7,579 bases of DNA from Limnohabitans sp. (lineage in GTDB: Bacteria > Pseudomonadota > Gammaproteobacteria > Burkholderiales > Burkholderiaceae_C): assembly GCA_018883305.1 (NCBI GenBank), contig VEQI01000160.1, positions 1 through 7,579 of the forward strand, written 5' to 3'. This document shows positions 6,286 to 7,579 of this stretch, piece after piece; within the stretch, counting starts at the first letter, position 1; each line of letters begins with the position of its first letter. The notes below the pieces were generated by a model, which saw only the letters and a list, made by a program, of their open reading frames with translations, had not been told where the DNA came from and made no database searches. The translations under genes were made by a program, and so were the position numbers.

Positions 6286-7482
6286 TCAGTAATTCAGGCC
6301 CATGGCCTCACGAACATCGCGCATGGTTTCGCGCGCCACCACGCGGGCGCGTTCGGTGCCAGCGTCAACGATATCACGGACGATGCGAGGACGCGCGACA
6401 TAAGGCTCCGCCCGGGCCAGCATCGGCTGTTGCTCCCGCAGCATGCCGTCAATCACGGGCTGCTTGCATTCCAGGCAACCAATGCCCGCCGACTTGCAGC
6501 CCTGTTCCACCCAGCCCCGCACCTCGGGGGTGGAATAGACTTTGTGGAACTCCCACACCGGACAACGTGCCGGGTCACCGGCATCGGTGCGTTTGACCCG
6601 GGCCGGGTCCGTGGGCATGCGCTTGACCTTTTGCTCCAACGTGGCTTTGTCCTCACGGATGGCAATCGAGTTGTTGTAGCTCTTGCTCATCTTGGCGCCA
6701 TCCAGGCCCGGCAGTCGGCTGGCTTCAGTCAGCAGCACTTGTGGTTCGGGGAGGATCACCTTGCCCGTGCCACGGAAGTAGCCTTCCAGACGCTCACGGT
6801 CATGGGTGTCCAGTTCCGGGGCAGAGGCGATGTAACCCATGGCGCCTTCCAGCGCCTTGGTGTCACCGGTCTCTTGGAACTGCTTGCGTGATTTTTCGAA
6901 CCGTTTGACGCTGTCCTTGGGGAGTTTCGCCAGGCTGCCCTGAATCTTTTCCTCATAGTGGATCTCGCGCCCGTAGAGGTGGTTGAAGCGGCGTGCGGCC
7001 TCCCGCGTGAGCTCAACGTGGCTGGCCTGGTCTTCACCGACGGGCACGTACTTGGCCTTGTAGATCAGGATGTCGGCCGCTTGCAGCAAGGGGTAGCCCA
7101 GAAACCCGTAAGTGGAGAGGTCCTTGTCCTTGAGTTTTTCCTGTTGGTCCTTGTAGGTGGGCACGCGCTCCAGCCAGCCTAAGGGGGTGCCCATGGCCAG
7201 CAGCGTGAACAGCTCCGCGTGCTCGGGCAGACGGCTTTGCAGAAAAATGGTGCATTGCTCGGGGTCGAGACCGGCGGCCAGCCAGTCGATCACCATCTCG
7301 TAGACGTTTTTCTCGATGACCTCGCGGCTTTCATAGTGGGTGGTGAGCGCATGCCAGTCCGCCACAAAGTAAAAGCACTCCATCTCGGACTGCAGGCGAA
7401 CCCAGTTTTTCAAAGCACCGTGGTAGTGGCCCAGATGCAGGGCCCCCGTGGGGCGCATGCCGGAGAGAACGCGGTCTTTCAT
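6286..7482 (-). CDS. trpS: Tryptophanyl-tRNA synthetase (long form with central insertion)
   Basis: TrpRS charges tRNA-Trp with tryptophan in the cytoplasm, using ATP; it is a class Ic synthetase that acts as a dimer. The 398-residue product has the N-terminal GMRPTGALHLGHYHGA with the HIGH-class motif HLGH (residues 16-19), the core segment VPVGEDQASHVELTRE (146-161) and KMSKS at 264-268. It is about 65 residues longer than E. coli TrpRS (334). Most of the excess is a charged insertion at about residues 176-241, between YGREIHY and VILPEPQ. The C-terminal domain carries four cysteines (307, 329, 336, 339) spaced C-x21-C-x6-C-x2-C, close to the C-x22-C-x6-C-x2-C described for the [4Fe-4S] cluster of Thermotoga maritima TrpRS. 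The start is ATG four bases after the upstream gene's stop, with no strong ribosome-binding site, which suggests coupling. The identification is certain; cluster binding is inferred. Confidence 0.97.
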   Translation of the reverse strand: MKDRVLSGMRPTGALHLGHYHGALKNWVRLQSEMECFYFVADWHALTTHYESREVIEKNVYEMVIDWLAAGLDPEQCTIFLQSRLPEHAELFTLLAMGTPLGWLERVPTYKDQQEKLKDKDLSTYGFLGYPLLQAADILIYKAKYVPVGEDQASHVELTREAARRFNHLYGREIHYEEKIQGSLAKLPKDSVKRFEKSRKQFQETGDTKALEGAMGYIASAPELDTHDRERLEGYFRGTGKVILPEPQVLLTEASRLPGLDGAKMSKSYNNSIAIREDKATLEQKVKRMPTDPARVKRTDAGDPARCPVWEFHKVYSTPEVRGWVEQGCKSAGIGCLECKQPVIDGMLREQQPMLARAEPYVARPRIVRDIVDAGTERARVVARETMRDVREAMGLNY

Positions 7483-7486
7483 GAGG

Positions 7487-7579
7487 TCATTTCACTAAAA
7501 AATCGAGCGGACTGAGCAACAGCTTCAGAAATTCGAAGCTCAGGTCCATCAAGGGGCGCATCCACCATTCGCTCAGCAG
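7487..7579 (-). CDS. C-terminal 30 residues of a probable M50/site-2 protease-family membrane protein (5' partial)
   Basis: The minus-strand frame is open from the window edge to TGA at 7487-7489 and encodes 30 residues: a start with LLSEWWMRPLMD, then a hydrophobic C-terminal helix with FEFLKLLLSPLDFLVK. Two tryptophans followed by an amphipathic, leucine-rich terminal segment suggest a membrane protein. From memory, many Burkholderiales have a site-2 protease-like (peptidase M50) gene directly upstream of trpS, with a similar C-terminus; those proteases cut within membranes. No catalytic motif (HExxH or the later Asp motif) falls inside the visible part, so the family call rests on context and a weak tail resemblance. 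The stop lies four bases before trpS, which fits a shared transcript. That it is a gene end is well supported, the family less so. Confidence 0.5.
   Translation of the reverse strand: MLSEWWMRPLMDLSFEFLKLLLSPLDFLVK

Noticed and set aside
5925..6891. Plus-strand open frames opposite the response regulator and trpS (5925-6596 and 5974-6891)
   Set aside because: They cover the junction of two well-supported minus-strand genes and have no family features; they are shadows caused by codon bias.
1..7579. Search for mobile elements, CRISPR arrays, RNA genes, defence systems or a new gene cluster
   Set aside because: Coding density is nearly complete with well-known housekeeping families, and I saw no repeats, tRNA-like folds or transposase motifs. 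Nothing supports a novel system.

Overview
The window looks like ordinary core-genome DNA from a GC-rich betaproteobacterium, most likely of the order Burkholderiales and plausibly Comamonadaceae-like. The basis is strongly GC-biased third codon positions, a complete System I cytochrome c maturation (ccm) gene order with separate ccmH and ccmI, a long tryptophanyl-tRNA synthetase with a central insertion, and a C-terminal fragment resembling the site-2 protease often found next to trpS in that group. Taxonomy is inferred from remembered family resemblance, not from a search.

Positions 1-5644 (+ strand) hold the downstream part of one ccm operon: ccmC (5' end cut by the window edge), ccmD, ccmE, ccmF, ccmG, ccmH and ccmI. 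The genes are almost contiguous: C/D, D/E, F/G and G/H each overlap by the four bases ATGA, E/F are 8 bases apart and H/I are 1 base apart. This suggests one polycistronic message with translational coupling. Together the products pass heme across the membrane (CcmC, CcmD), carry it covalently in the periplasm (CcmE), keep apocytochrome CXXCH thiols reduced (CcmG, CcmH), present the apocytochrome (CcmI) and ligate heme to it (CcmF). The ABC transporter genes ccmA and ccmB are expected just upstream, outside the window. All key residues I checked in the seven proteins are present.

Positions 5667-7579 (- strand) hold a convergent, tightly packed group, read from right to left: the last 30 codons of a probable M50/site-2 protease-like membrane protein, trpS (4-base gap), and a NarL/FixJ-type response regulator (13-base gap). 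The regulator has no sensor kinase gene in the window. Its 3' end lies 22 bases from the end of ccmI, with no convincing terminator between them.

I found no RNA genes, insertion sequences, CRISPR arrays, attachment sites or intergenic stretches above 25 bases. I do not see a new biological system here. The points most worth a second look are a four-cysteine, possibly [4Fe-4S]-binding motif in TrpRS, the roughly 66-residue insertion in the same enzyme, the orphan response regulator placed directly after trpS, and the forced GTG start of ccmI.
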